Source: Lachnospiraceae bacterium (lineage in GTDB: Bacteria; Bacillota; Clostridia; Lachnospirales; Lachnospiraceae). Taken from it: a DNA stretch of 64,000 nucleotides. The notes beneath the pieces are model-generated. The model had not been told where the DNA came from and did not search any database. It was given only the letters and a program-made list of their open reading frames with translations. Below, in pieces: positions 54,288 to 62,414 of this stretch; the first letter of the stretch is position 1; every line of letters begins with the position of its first letter. The stretch is taken from contig CAJTHM010000011.1 of the NCBI GenBank assembly GCA_910576125.1, forward strand, positions 62,001-126,000. Reading direction: 5' to 3'. The position numbers were made by a program, and so were the translations under genes.

Positions 54288-56399
54288 ATGAAAAAAATGA
54301 AGAAGCACCTGATTTTACTGCTCTCCGCGCTGCTTTTGACCGCCGCGCGCCCTTCCACCGCCTTTGCCCTGGAAGAGGATGAGGCAGAGGAGGACAAGCT
54401 CCTCGCCCCCTATTTCGTCATCCAGAGCGAGGGCGCGGATATTTCCACCGACTATTTCCCCTTAAAGTCCACCGAGGTGACCACCAATATCAACGGCGCC
54501 ATCGCCGAGACTTATGTGGTGCAGACCTATGAAAACCAGGGCGACAAGCCCATAAACGCCCAGTATGTGTTCCCCACCTCCACCACCGCCACTGTCCACG
54601 GCATGACCATGGAAATCGGAAGCCACAGGGTCACTGCCACCATCAAAGAAAAAGAAGAGGCAAAGGAGGAATATGAAGAGGCGAAAGAAGAGGGGAAGAG
54701 CGCTTCCCTGCTGGAGCAGAAAAGGCCCAATGTGTTCACCATGGACGTGGCCAACATCATGCCCGGAGACACTGCCCGCATCGAACTGCACTATACGGAA
54801 CTGATCACCTGCAGGGACGGCGAATACGAATTCGTCTTCCCAACCGTGGTAGGCCCGCGCTACATTGCCCCTCAGGACAGCAGCGGTCCCGTGCCGGATG
54901 ACGCCGTGCCCTCTAAGGAGATTCCCGAAGAGGACAGCCAGGAGGCCGCTGACGCCTCCGACGGAGACGAAGAGGCTGCCGACGGCTGGGCAGCCAGCCC
55001 GTATCTTCCCGAAGGCGTGATGCCGGACAGCGAGTACCATATCAATATCAGCCTTTCCACCGGTGTCCCCATCGCTGATGTGACCTGTAAGTCCCATGAA
55101 ATCAATGTGGCAAAAGAGACGGATTCCCTGGCCAGAATCACCCTTGCCGACACAAAAGACTTTGCGGGCAACCGGGATTTCATCCTGAAATACAGACTGA
55201 CCAGCGAGTCGGTGCAGAGCGGCCTGGTGCTGACGGAAAACAATTCCGAAAAATACTTCTTCCTGACGGTACAGCCGCCGGAGCGTTTCACCCCGGATGA
55301 CATCCCGCCCCGGGAGTACATATTCGTCCTGGACGTGTCTGGCTCCATGTACGGATATCCTCTGGATACCTCCAAGGATTTGATCAGGAATTTGGTCTCA
55401 GGCTTAAAAGAGACCGACACCTTCAACCTGGTCCTGTTTTCGGATGATACCTACCTGCTGGCTCCCCAGTCCCTGGCTGCCAACTCTAAGAATATCCAGA
55501 AAGCTATCGATTTGATCGACGAGCAGGAGGGAGGCGGCGGAACCTCCATGCTGCCAGCGCTGACGAAAGCCCTCTCCGTGCCCATGAATGAGGATATCGC
55601 CCGGAGCGTGGTCATCATCACTGACGGCTATATCTCCAATGAAGACGACATCTATGACCTGATCAACCAAAATATGGACACGGCCAGCTTTTTCTCTTTC
55701 GGCATCGGCTGTTCCGTCAACGACTACCTGATCAAGGGAATCGCACAGTGCGGCATGGGCGAGTCTTTCCTGGTCACTGATTCCGAGGACGCGGAAAGCT
55801 CTGCCGAGCGCTTCGCCGCTTACATCGAGTCTCCCCTGCTGACCGGTATTACGGTGGATTATGAAGGATTTGACGTATATGACGTAGCCACCGCCACGCC
55901 CTCCATCCTCTACGCCCAGAAGCCCCTTATCCTGTTCGGCAAGTGGCGCGGAGAGCCCGCCGGCACCATCACAGTCTCCGGGAAGGCCGGGAACGAGGAG
56001 TATAAGCAGGAAATCTCCGTGGCCGATGCAACTGTAGACGCGGAGAACGAATCCATCCGCTATCTCTGGGCCCGCACCAAGCTGGACCAGCTGGCCGGCT
56101 ACGGCAGCGTCAGGAACGACGATTCCGTAAAAGAGGAAATCACGCAGCTGGGACTGGACTACAACATGACCACCCCTTACACTTCCTTTGTGGCAGTGGT
56201 GGATGAAATCAGGAACGAAGAGGGCGAGAGCGAGGACGTGAAACAGGCCAGTCCCCTGCCTCTGCAGGTGTCCAACCTGGCTATCGGCGGAGGATATACC
56301 GCATACTCGGAACCCGGCGGAATCATACTGGGATTCATTCTGACAATCGTGTCATTCTATGGCATCCTGTGTCAGCGCAGGAAGAAAAAGAGACATTGA
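54288..56399 (+). CDS. Secreted VIT and von Willebrand A domain protein with exosortase-like C-terminal signal
   Basis: The 703-residue protein has a signal peptide (K-K-H-L-I-L-L-L then A-F-A, cut near residue 27) and a VIT domain (about 30-170, with E-E-Y-E-E-A and L-L-E-Q-K-R-P-N-V-F). An acidic linker leads to a VWA domain with MIDAS D-V-S-G-S-M at about residue 349. The last 31 residues are Y-S-E-P-G-G, a 17-residue hydrophobic helix and R-R-K-K-K-R-H. That tripartite tail is the form of PEP-CTERM-type signals cut by exosortases. ACGGAGG lies before the ATG at 54288. The next gene is an exosortase. Confidence 0.88.
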   Translation: MKKMKKHLILLLSALLLTAARPSTAFALEEDEAEEDKLLAPYFVIQSEGADISTDYFPLKSTEVTTNINGAIAETYVVQTYENQGDKPINAQYVFPTSTTATVHGMTMEIGSHRVTATIKEKEEAKEEYEEAKEEGKSASLLEQKRPNVFTMDVANIMPGDTARIELHYTELITCRDGEYEFVFPTVVGPRYIAPQDSSGPVPDDAVPSKEIPEEDSQEAADASDGDEEAADGWAASPYLPEGVMPDSEYHINISLSTGVPIADVTCKSHEINVAKETDSLARITLADTKDFAGNRDFILKYRLTSESVQSGLVLTENNSEKYFFLTVQPPERFTPDDIPPREYIFVLDVSGSMYGYPLDTSKDLIRNLVSGLKETDTFNLVLFSDDTYLLAPQSLAANSKNIQKAIDLIDEQEGGGGTSMLPALTKALSVPMNEDIARSVVIITDGYISNEDDIYDLINQNMDTASFFSFGIGCSVNDYLIKGIAQCGMGESFLVTDSEDAESSAERFAAYIESPLLTGITVDYEGFDVYDVATATPSILYAQKPLILFGKWRGEPAGTITVSGKAGNEEYKQEISVADATVDAENESIRYLWARTKLDQLAGYGSVRNDDSVKEEITQLGLDYNMTTPYTSFVAVVDEIRNEEGESEDVKQASPLPLQVSNLAIGGGYTAYSEPGGIILGFILTIVSFYGILCQRRKKKRH

Positions 56400-56416
56400 T
56401 GTCAGTAACGGAATGC

Positions 56417-56449
56417 GCAGACCGCAGCCTGTACCCGGCTGCGGTCTGC
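56417..56449 (+). other. Perfect 13-bp hairpin between the VIT-VWA and exosortase genes
   Basis: GCAGACCGCAGCC and GGCTGCGGTCTGC enclose a 7-base loop, 18 bases past the first gene's stop. No T-run follows, so it probably limits read-through or protects the upstream mRNA, giving more substrate than enzyme. Confidence 0.6.
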
Positions 56450-56557
56450 AGCATAGAAACAGCCCCCACGGCAGGTACAGGACATGATTCAAAAACACAA
56501 CCGCGCCGAACTGAATATACTGTGGTGCGGATGAAAACATATTCAGGAGCATGAAAG

Positions 56558-57445
56558 ATGAACACACAGAAAATCAACCGATTTCTCAGGCAGAACCTGT
56601 TTTTTTATATCATCGGATTCTTTATTCTTTTCGGAATGAAATATCTCTACAGCAAGGCCGACTGCGAGGGACTCAGATGGATTCTCGGCCCCACCGCCGG
56701 ATGGGTGGAGGTATTGAGCGGCATTCCTTTCGTGTATGAACGGGGGATGGGCTATGCGAACCATGGCCTGCGCTTCCTCATCGCGCCCTCCTGTTCCGGC
56801 GTCCAGTTCCTGATTATCACTGCCGCCATGCTCATTTTCTCTTTTGTGCATGAGGCGGCTGATTTCCGTCCGGCGGGTTGCAGGCGTGATAAGGAAGAGG
56901 AATCCTCCAGTCCCAGTTGCCCCGGGCATATTTATGACAATGACGTCAGCGTCATGTCAAAATCCTCCCCGCTCAGAATCGGAAAGGGCATCTGCTGGAT
57001 TGCCGCCAGTCTCCTGCTCTCCTATGTGCTCACGGTCTTCGTGAACGGATTACGCATCATCGCGGCGATCTATCTGCCTTCGTTTTTTGAACGCATTCAC
57101 GCTTTCGGCCGTTTTCTGACTCCTGACAGGCTTCATACCATGATCGGAGTTGTGGTATACTTTGCCGCTCTGCTGACTATCCATCAGTTGACGAGACTTC
57201 TCTTCCATAAAAATTCCGGCGCAGATAGAAAACAGACATCCGCGCTGGTTCTCCGCAAATGCCTGTCTCCTTTGTTCTGGTATTTCTTTCTTGTGCTGGG
57301 AATCCCGTTCCTCAACAGGGCCTACGACAGAAGCGGAAAGCAGTTCACGGAATTTGCCCTGTTGGTGACCCTGTGCTGTGGCTTCATCCTGCTCCTGTAC
57401 TGCCTTGGAGCCGTGATTCGCAGACAGTTCCCGGGCAGGGGATAA
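56558..57445 (+). CDS. xrtK: Exosortase family protein (XrtK-like)
   Basis: The 295-residue integral membrane protein has about seven to eight helices and the three catalytic positions of exosortases: Cys79 in A-P-S-C-S-G-V-Q-F, Arg166 in N-G-L-R-I-I-A and His193 in D-R-L-H-T-M-I-G. AGGAGCATGAAAG precedes the ATG. Exosortases cut and probably transfer proteins with a short motif-helix-basic tail. The only visible candidate substrate is the VIT-VWA protein just upstream. A 40-residue charged insertion (about 104-143) lies in a loop. The K subtype is from memory of the family and not certain. Confidence 0.82.
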   Translation: MNTQKINRFLRQNLFFYIIGFFILFGMKYLYSKADCEGLRWILGPTAGWVEVLSGIPFVYERGMGYANHGLRFLIAPSCSGVQFLIITAAMLIFSFVHEAADFRPAGCRRDKEEESSSPSCPGHIYDNDVSVMSKSSPLRIGKGICWIAASLLLSYVLTVFVNGLRIIAAIYLPSFFERIHAFGRFLTPDRLHTMIGVVVYFAALLTIHQLTRLLFHKNSGADRKQTSALVLRKCLSPLFWYFFLVLGIPFLNRAYDRSGKQFTEFALLVTLCCGFILLLYCLGAVIRRQFPGRG

Positions 57446-57460
57446 TCCCCCTGCCCTTTT
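57433..57460 (+). terminator. Rho-independent terminator after the exosortase gene
   Basis: GGGCAGGGG and CCCCTGCCC form a strong stem around ATAATC, followed by TTTT. The 5' arm overlaps the last codons of the exosortase gene. Confidence 0.8.
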
Positions 57461-57511
57461 AAAGCTTTGTTATTTTGACATTGATTTCATCTATCCAAGT
57501 ATTTTGATGAA

Positions 57512-58252
57512 TCACTCTTTTTGCAAATCCAGCGCGTGGCGCAAGCTGTTCGGCACCCCTCTGGGACCGCGCACGGCATAGATTCCGTATTCCTCTTTCA
57601 GCCTGCCAAAAGGGAACTGCTCCGGCTTGTACCTGTGCAGAAGCTTTATCTTCATCAGCGTGGTGATAGTCAGGTTCTCGTCCTGATAATGGTAAGGGAT
57701 ATCCGCCTCCACGACCTTGCATTTGTAGAGGATGGCCGACACAGGCGCCGCCACATACATGAAAATGGTATCGCCTGCCTTGATACTGCCGCTCTGCTTC
57801 CACTCGATAATCTCCGCCCGGTCAAAGGCATGTTCTATATCGTAGAACTTCGGATTCGCCGGAACAATCCATTCTTTGGGCGGGCGGAGCTTCGCTTTCT
57901 TTGAGGCAGTGGCCGCAAAGCTTAAGTCAATCAAGCCGCATACCTGCTCTTCCTCCACTGTGCCGTCCAGCAGCACTGTAATCCAGTGTTCCTTGTTCAT
58001 ATGGTAGGCCGGAAGAATGCCTGCATCCCGCATCAGCACGTCCTTGAACATCTTGTCCTCAATCTTCAGATTGACCACATCCACGTGTCCGTCCCCGGAA
58101 AGCCCCAGCTTCTTTCTGTCCACATTCATCACCAGAGCGAACCACTTCCTGTTGTCGCTGTGGCGCAGGACAGCTCCGTCATCCTCTCCCCAGGGATATT
58201 CCGGGGCCGCCTTGTATTTCTTCTTGATGTACGCAAAAATATTTTCCCGCAT
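57512..58252 (-). CDS. MmcQ/YjbR-family protein with C-terminal EVE-like domain
   Basis: The 246-residue protein has an N-terminal MmcQ/YjbR domain (about residues 1-115, with Y-P-W-G-E-D-D-G-A-V and W-I-T-V-L-L-D-G). A C-terminal domain follows (about 125-246: E-W-I-V-P-A-N-P-K-F-Y-D, G-D-T-I-F-M-Y-V and a final F-P-F-G-R-L) that resembles the EVE/PUA fold, which binds modified bases. MmcQ/YjbR proteins are DNA-binding-like and of unclear role. The gene is oriented toward the exosortase terminator. Confidence 0.8.
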   Translation of the reverse strand: MRENIFAYIKKKYKAAPEYPWGEDDGAVLRHSDNRKWFALVMNVDRKKLGLSGDGHVDVVNLKIEDKMFKDVLMRDAGILPAYHMNKEHWITVLLDGTVEEEQVCGLIDLSFAATASKKAKLRPPKEWIVPANPKFYDIEHAFDRAEIIEWKQSGSIKAGDTIFMYVAAPVSAILYKCKVVEADIPYHYQDENLTITTLMKIKLLHRYKPEQFPFGRLKEEYGIYAVRGPRGVPNSLRHALDLQKE

Positions 58253-58321
58253 TTCCTGTCTCCTCTGTGCCGGCAGGCCGCTCTGCCAGCCGCGGCCCCG
58301 CCGCCCGGCAGTTCCTATGGC

Positions 58322-58999
58322 TCATTGTCTCTGCGCCAGCAGCCATGCCATGATATGGACTGCCTGCTGGAACTTGCCCTGGCTTATCATTTGTTCAATC
58401 TCTGCGGCGGAATATCTCCTGACATTGAGGAATTCCGTCTCATCCAAATGCTGATCCTGCGTTTTGCGGCAGTTTTTCGCTGCGAAGACATAGGCATAGT
58501 TGTCCGATATCGTGGCATTTGACGGCACTGATATCAATGCTTTCCAGTCGTCAGACAGATATCCCGTCTCTTCCAGCAGCTCCCTCCTGGCCGCCTCCAG
58601 CGCGTCCTCTGCCACCCACCGGCTGTCCCTTGGGCCGTATTCCCTGCCGTCTTCCCGCTCGATACCGCCTGCCGGGAATTCCGTGGTCACTTCTTTGATT
58701 CCCTGTCTGAACTGCCTGACGCAAATGTACTTTCCCTCTTCGTCCGATGCGACGATGACCACATAATCCCTGCGGCTTTCGCTGTAAAATGGCTCGAACA
58801 CTTTTCCGTCCGGAAACCGATAGGCAGATTTCCTGAAATCGATCCACCGGTCCTGCACGATATGTTCCGTGCTGATTTCTTCCCATGCCAGATTTTCCTC
58901 ATCGGCGGCTGCCTCTGCAGCATCACCGGCATATTTTGCCGCAGTGTCATCTCTTTCCTGTCTATTCCTGACATTCCTGTCATTTTCTTTCAAATCCAT
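58322..58999 (-). CDS. NUDIX hydrolase, ADP-ribose pyrophosphatase type
   Basis: The 225-residue hydrolase has the Nudix box A-A-R-R-E-L-L-E-E-T-G near residue 140 with the R-E-x-x-E-E core, preceded by the ADP-ribose-pyrophosphatase pattern F-P-A-G-G-I-E. The first 35 residues are a charged, low-complexity extension (N-D-R-N-V-R-N-R-Q-E-R-D) uncommon in the family. It is cytoplasmic and probably hydrolyses ADP-ribose or a related nucleotide sugar. Confidence 0.9.
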   Translation of the reverse strand: MDLKENDRNVRNRQERDDTAAKYAGDAAEAAADEENLAWEEISTEHIVQDRWIDFRKSAYRFPDGKVFEPFYSESRRDYVVIVASDEEGKYICVRQFRQGIKEVTTEFPAGGIEREDGREYGPRDSRWVAEDALEAARRELLEETGYLSDDWKALISVPSNATISDNYAYVFAAKNCRKTQDQHLDETEFLNVRRYSAAEIEQMISQGKFQQAVHIMAWLLAQRQ

Positions 59000-59056
59000 G
59001 GCTTCTCCTTTCCCTGTGCTTTCTTCCGTTCCTATTTACTGTCTTCCGTTTATTTT

Positions 59057-59150
59057 ATACTGCCTAACGATTTCACTTGCCGTGAAACCAGACAGCATAA
59101 CGCTGACTGGTTCAATCACATGATTCATCAGGCAGTATTCAGCGTTATGC
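59057..59150. repeat. Interlocking inverted repeats upstream of the NUDIX gene
   Basis: ATACTGCCT (59057-59065) pairs with AGGCAGTAT (59130-59138), and GCATAACGCTGA (59095-59106) pairs perfectly with TCAGCGTTATGC (59139-59150). The two pairs overlap, so only one can form at a time. The element lies between the fusion gene stop and the NUDIX start and has no T-run. Confidence 0.6.
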
Positions 59151-59175
59151 AGTATACCAGTTTGCGGTTCCCTGT

Positions 59176-62100
59176 TCAGTGGGGAAAAACTGCCTCTTCC
59201 AGCTTTCCTGCAATCTCCCGCATCGCTTTCCCGTTCACCTTGCAGACCTTTCTGTCATAGGTATACAGGCCGTTGGTCTCATCCTCCACATCGGAAAGCT
59301 GGGTGTAGATACAGCCGCAGACGCCTTTCGGAATCACCGGGAGGACTCTTTCTCTATACAGTTTTCCAATCTGCTCCGTCAGTTCTTCCCTATCGGCACA
59401 GTCCCCATAGCCGAACCCGGCATATTTTGCATAGAAATGCTCCGGTACCCGCCAGGAATAGCCGCCGCATTCCGATATCAGTACAGGTTTGTCAGGCACT
59501 TTCGGAACCACCAGGCGCTTAAAGTAAATGTGCTGGCTGTCGAAATCGCTCCTCTCCCCCGCAAACCATCCGGAAGCGGCATCGTACAGCCTTGTGCCGT
59601 CCAGCGACTTCGCCTCCTGATATATGGCATCGCTGTCAAACTGTCCCCAGCCCTCGTTGAAAATGGTATAGGAGATGACGCCGGGATGGTTGCGCAGGTG
59701 CAGAATAGTGTCTTTCATATGCTGCCTGAAGAACTCCTTGCGCTTTCTGTTTCCCAGCCTGCCCGCGTTCTTCAGACTCACTCCAACCGTAGGCAGCGCG
59801 GTATCCCTGACCCAGGAATATCTTCCATTGTTCACCATGTCCTGCATTACCATCATTCCGTGTACATCGCAGTAGTGATAGAAGCATTCCGGTTCAATCT
59901 TGATGTGCTTCCGGAGCAGGTTGATGCCAAGCTCTTTCATGCGCAGGATATCCTGTTCGTATTCTTCCGCTTCAGCCGGAAGGTACAGGCCGTCGCAGAA
60001 ATACCCCTGGTCCAGGACGCCATGCAGGAATATAGGGTTCCCGTTCAGGCAGACTTTGGGGATTCCGCCTATCTGTTTCACTTCGATGGTTCTGAGGCCA
60101 AAGTAGGACGTGACTCTGTCCTCTCCCATGGCTACTGTCATTTCGTATAAATATGGATGCTCCGGCGTCCATAGCAGCGGTTGATATTCACTCCCGTCCC
60201 CCAGCCTGATATGGGCAAGGTCGATTTCCAGGGCGTCGCTGTCCTTTCCTGCGCGTACAGTGTAAAGGCTGCCATCATGGAGTTTAATTGTGACAGTGAT
60301 GTCAGAAATATCGTCTGATTCTCTATCCGCGCAGTCAGGCCTTTCCGCCACATCGCCCAATCCGCCATTCATCCCTCTTACTCCTCCACCGGTGCTGCTC
60401 ACCACGGCTATCCGCACATTCCGCGTGTCCGCCGTCACGTCCAGACGCTCGATATAGGCCTGCGGCACGCACTCCATCCACACGCTCTGCCAGATACCGC
60501 TCACCGGCGTATACCACATGCCGCCCCTGGCCTTGCGCTGTTTCCCGTAAGGATACAGGGCGGACAGCGTATCCTCCGCTTTCACCAGAAGCCGGTTCTC
60601 CCCATCCTCCAGATACTCCGTCACATCGAACCAGAAAGGCAGATAGCCTCCCTCATGCCTGCCTGCAAAATGCCCGTTCAAAAAGACTTCCGCCATCTGA
60701 TCCACAGCCCCGAAATGCAGCAAAACTCGCTTGCCGTGGGCCTTTTGGGCCAAAAACTCCTCCGACAGCGCAAATGTCTTCTCATAGACCAGCTTCGTCC
60801 CCACGCGCCCCTGATAGCCGGACAGCTGGGACTGAGGCGGAAAAGGCACCAAAATGCTTTGACCATTCAGGTTCCAGACGCCGTTCAGACAGAGATAGCT
60901 TTCCCTGCGCATCTGCGGGCGCGGGTAGGAATCCCAGACATGACCCGGTTTCTGCACGTCTGCTGCCCCGGCATCGCTCCTGCCAGAGCCGCTCTTTGTC
61001 CCCGTGCCCTCACTTGCCGTCCCATCCCTCTCCGATATATCTGCCGTGCTCTCTCCTCTTTTCATCTCCCCGAGAAGCCGCTCCCCGCATCTGCTCATCA
61101 GCCGATGGTGCCCTCTCCGCATCATCCGGAAGATCAGCCCCAGCGCCGCCAGCGTGACCGCCGCTGCTGCCAGTGCCGCCAGGAAGATATTCCCATTTGG
61201 CAGAAACGAGGCGGTTCCGTCCGAATTGATGATCGTGTCCGCGTCCCGCAGCACGAAAGCCCCCATGGCGGGCCCCACGATGCCCGGTATCAGCACCTGT
61301 CCGATGATCCGGATGCCCTGGAACTGCCCCGCCCGCTGCTCCGGAATGTTGCTCCGGATCATGGCCCCGAAGACCGCCATACCTGTCAGATACCCCGTCA
61401 TCATCAAAAGAGAGCCCAGGAAGACCACTCCCGCAGCCCTCCCCGCGTACAGGACCACATACCCCGCCATGAGGAGCACAACCGCCGGAACCACCGAAGT
61501 CTTGAATCCCAGCAAATCGTACAGTTTCCCATAAAACGCTGTGATCACAGCCGCCAGCACGATGGCCGGAGCCATGACCGCCACATAGTTAGCCATCCCT
61601 AATGTCTTCTCATAATACAGAATCAGATAGGGCATGAAGATATTGATAGAAATCCCGAAGACGGCAAAGGCTCCAATCACGGCGTAGAGCAGAGGATTCG
61701 CTTTCATGACCGAAACCCGGAAGCTGTAAGAAAGATTCCCCCAATACCCCTGCTCTCTCTCCGCCCGCAGCTTTGGCTTTTCCTCGATGAGGAATGCGCC
61801 CGCGACGCCGATCAGCATCACCCCGGCGCCTACAATCAGGTAGATTGCCGTCCAACTCCCCGCCCTGTCCAGGTCAAAGGCGGAGAATCCTCCGAACACC
61901 ACCAGGATGGCCACCAGCGGCATCATGGAATTGATTCCCTCTATCTTCCCCCTGTTGCCGCCGTCGCCCCAGTCCGTCATCCAGGCATTGAAACAGGCAT
62001 CATTGGCCGAGGAGCCCAGAAACGTCATCACGCAGTCCATGACGATCACCAGCGCTATCCCTAAGGACGCCGCCCGCAGAGCGCTTCCCGCCAAAGGCGT

Positions 62101-62403
62101 CAGCAGATCCACCCGCAGAAACGCAAAAGCCAGAATGGACACGCCCCAGGCAAGATAACCTCCGCAGATAAAGGCTTTCCGCTTACCCACATAGTCCGTA
62201 AAAGCTCCCACCAGGATAGTCGTCACCGTAGCTGCCACGGAACTGGCCCCCACCATCAGAGAAATGTCCGCCGCGGTGGCGTGGAACATCTTATAGATGA
62301 AGACGTTGAAGTACATATTCTCCACCACCCAGGCCACCTGGCCCGTGAGGCTGAAGATGAACAATGCCGCCCAGAATTTCCTGTTCTTTCCTTTTGATTC
62401 CAT
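59176..62403 (-). CDS. MFS transporter fused to a family 2 glycoside hydrolase
   Basis: The 1075-residue protein has an N-terminal 12-helix MFS sugar-transporter-like domain (residues 1-426), a low-complexity Ser/Gly/Ala linker (427-490) and a GH2 enzyme. The GH2 part has R-R-E-S-Y-L-C-L-N-G-V-W near 500, a sugar-binding beta domain and a TIM barrel with acid/base Glu in F-N-E-G-W-G (near 917) and nucleophile Glu in I-S-E-C-G-G (near 978). The start at 62403 follows GGGGGAAAGGA. It lies 12 bases after the upstream exporter, so it is cotranscribed. The C-terminus should be cytoplasmic, so the enzyme could act on substrate entering or leaving through its own transporter. Beta-galactosidase or beta-glucuronidase type is not settled. 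Confidence 0.82.
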   Translation of the reverse strand: MESKGKNRKFWAALFIFSLTGQVAWVVENMYFNVFIYKMFHATAADISLMVGASSVAATVTTILVGAFTDYVGKRKAFICGGYLAWGVSILAFAFLRVDLLTPLAGSALRAASLGIALVIVMDCVMTFLGSSANDACFNAWMTDWGDGGNRGKIEGINSMMPLVAILVVFGGFSAFDLDRAGSWTAIYLIVGAGVMLIGVAGAFLIEEKPKLRAEREQGYWGNLSYSFRVSVMKANPLLYAVIGAFAVFGISINIFMPYLILYYEKTLGMANYVAVMAPAIVLAAVITAFYGKLYDLLGFKTSVVPAVVLLMAGYVVLYAGRAAGVVFLGSLLMMTGYLTGMAVFGAMIRSNIPEQRAGQFQGIRIIGQVLIPGIVGPAMGAFVLRDADTIINSDGTASFLPNGNIFLAALAAAAVTLAALGLIFRMMRRGHHRLMSRCGERLLGEMKRGESTADISERDGTASEGTGTKSGSGRSDAGAADVQKPGHVWDSYPRPQMRRESYLCLNGVWNLNGQSILVPFPPQSQLSGYQGRVGTKLVYEKTFALSEEFLAQKAHGKRVLLHFGAVDQMAEVFLNGHFAGRHEGGYLPFWFDVTEYLEDGENRLLVKAEDTLSALYPYGKQRKARGGMWYTPVSGIWQSVWMECVPQAYIERLDVTADTRNVRIAVVSSTGGGVRGMNGGLGDVAERPDCADRESDDISDITVTIKLHDGSLYTVRAGKDSDALEIDLAHIRLGDGSEYQPLLWTPEHPYLYEMTVAMGEDRVTSYFGLRTIEVKQIGGIPKVCLNGNPIFLHGVLDQGYFCDGLYLPAEAEEYEQDILRMKELGINLLRKHIKIEPECFYHYCDVHGMMVMQDMVNNGRYSWVRDTALPTVGVSLKNAGRLGNRKRKEFFRQHMKDTILHLRNHPGVISYTIFNEGWGQFDSDAIYQEAKSLDGTRLYDAASGWFAGERSDFDSQHIYFKRLVVPKVPDKPVLISECGGYSWRVPEHFYAKYAGFGYGDCADREELTEQIGKLYRERVLPVIPKGVCGCIYTQLSDVEDETNGLYTYDRKVCKVNGKAMREIAGKLEEAVFPH

Positions 62404-62414
62404 TCCTTTCCCCC

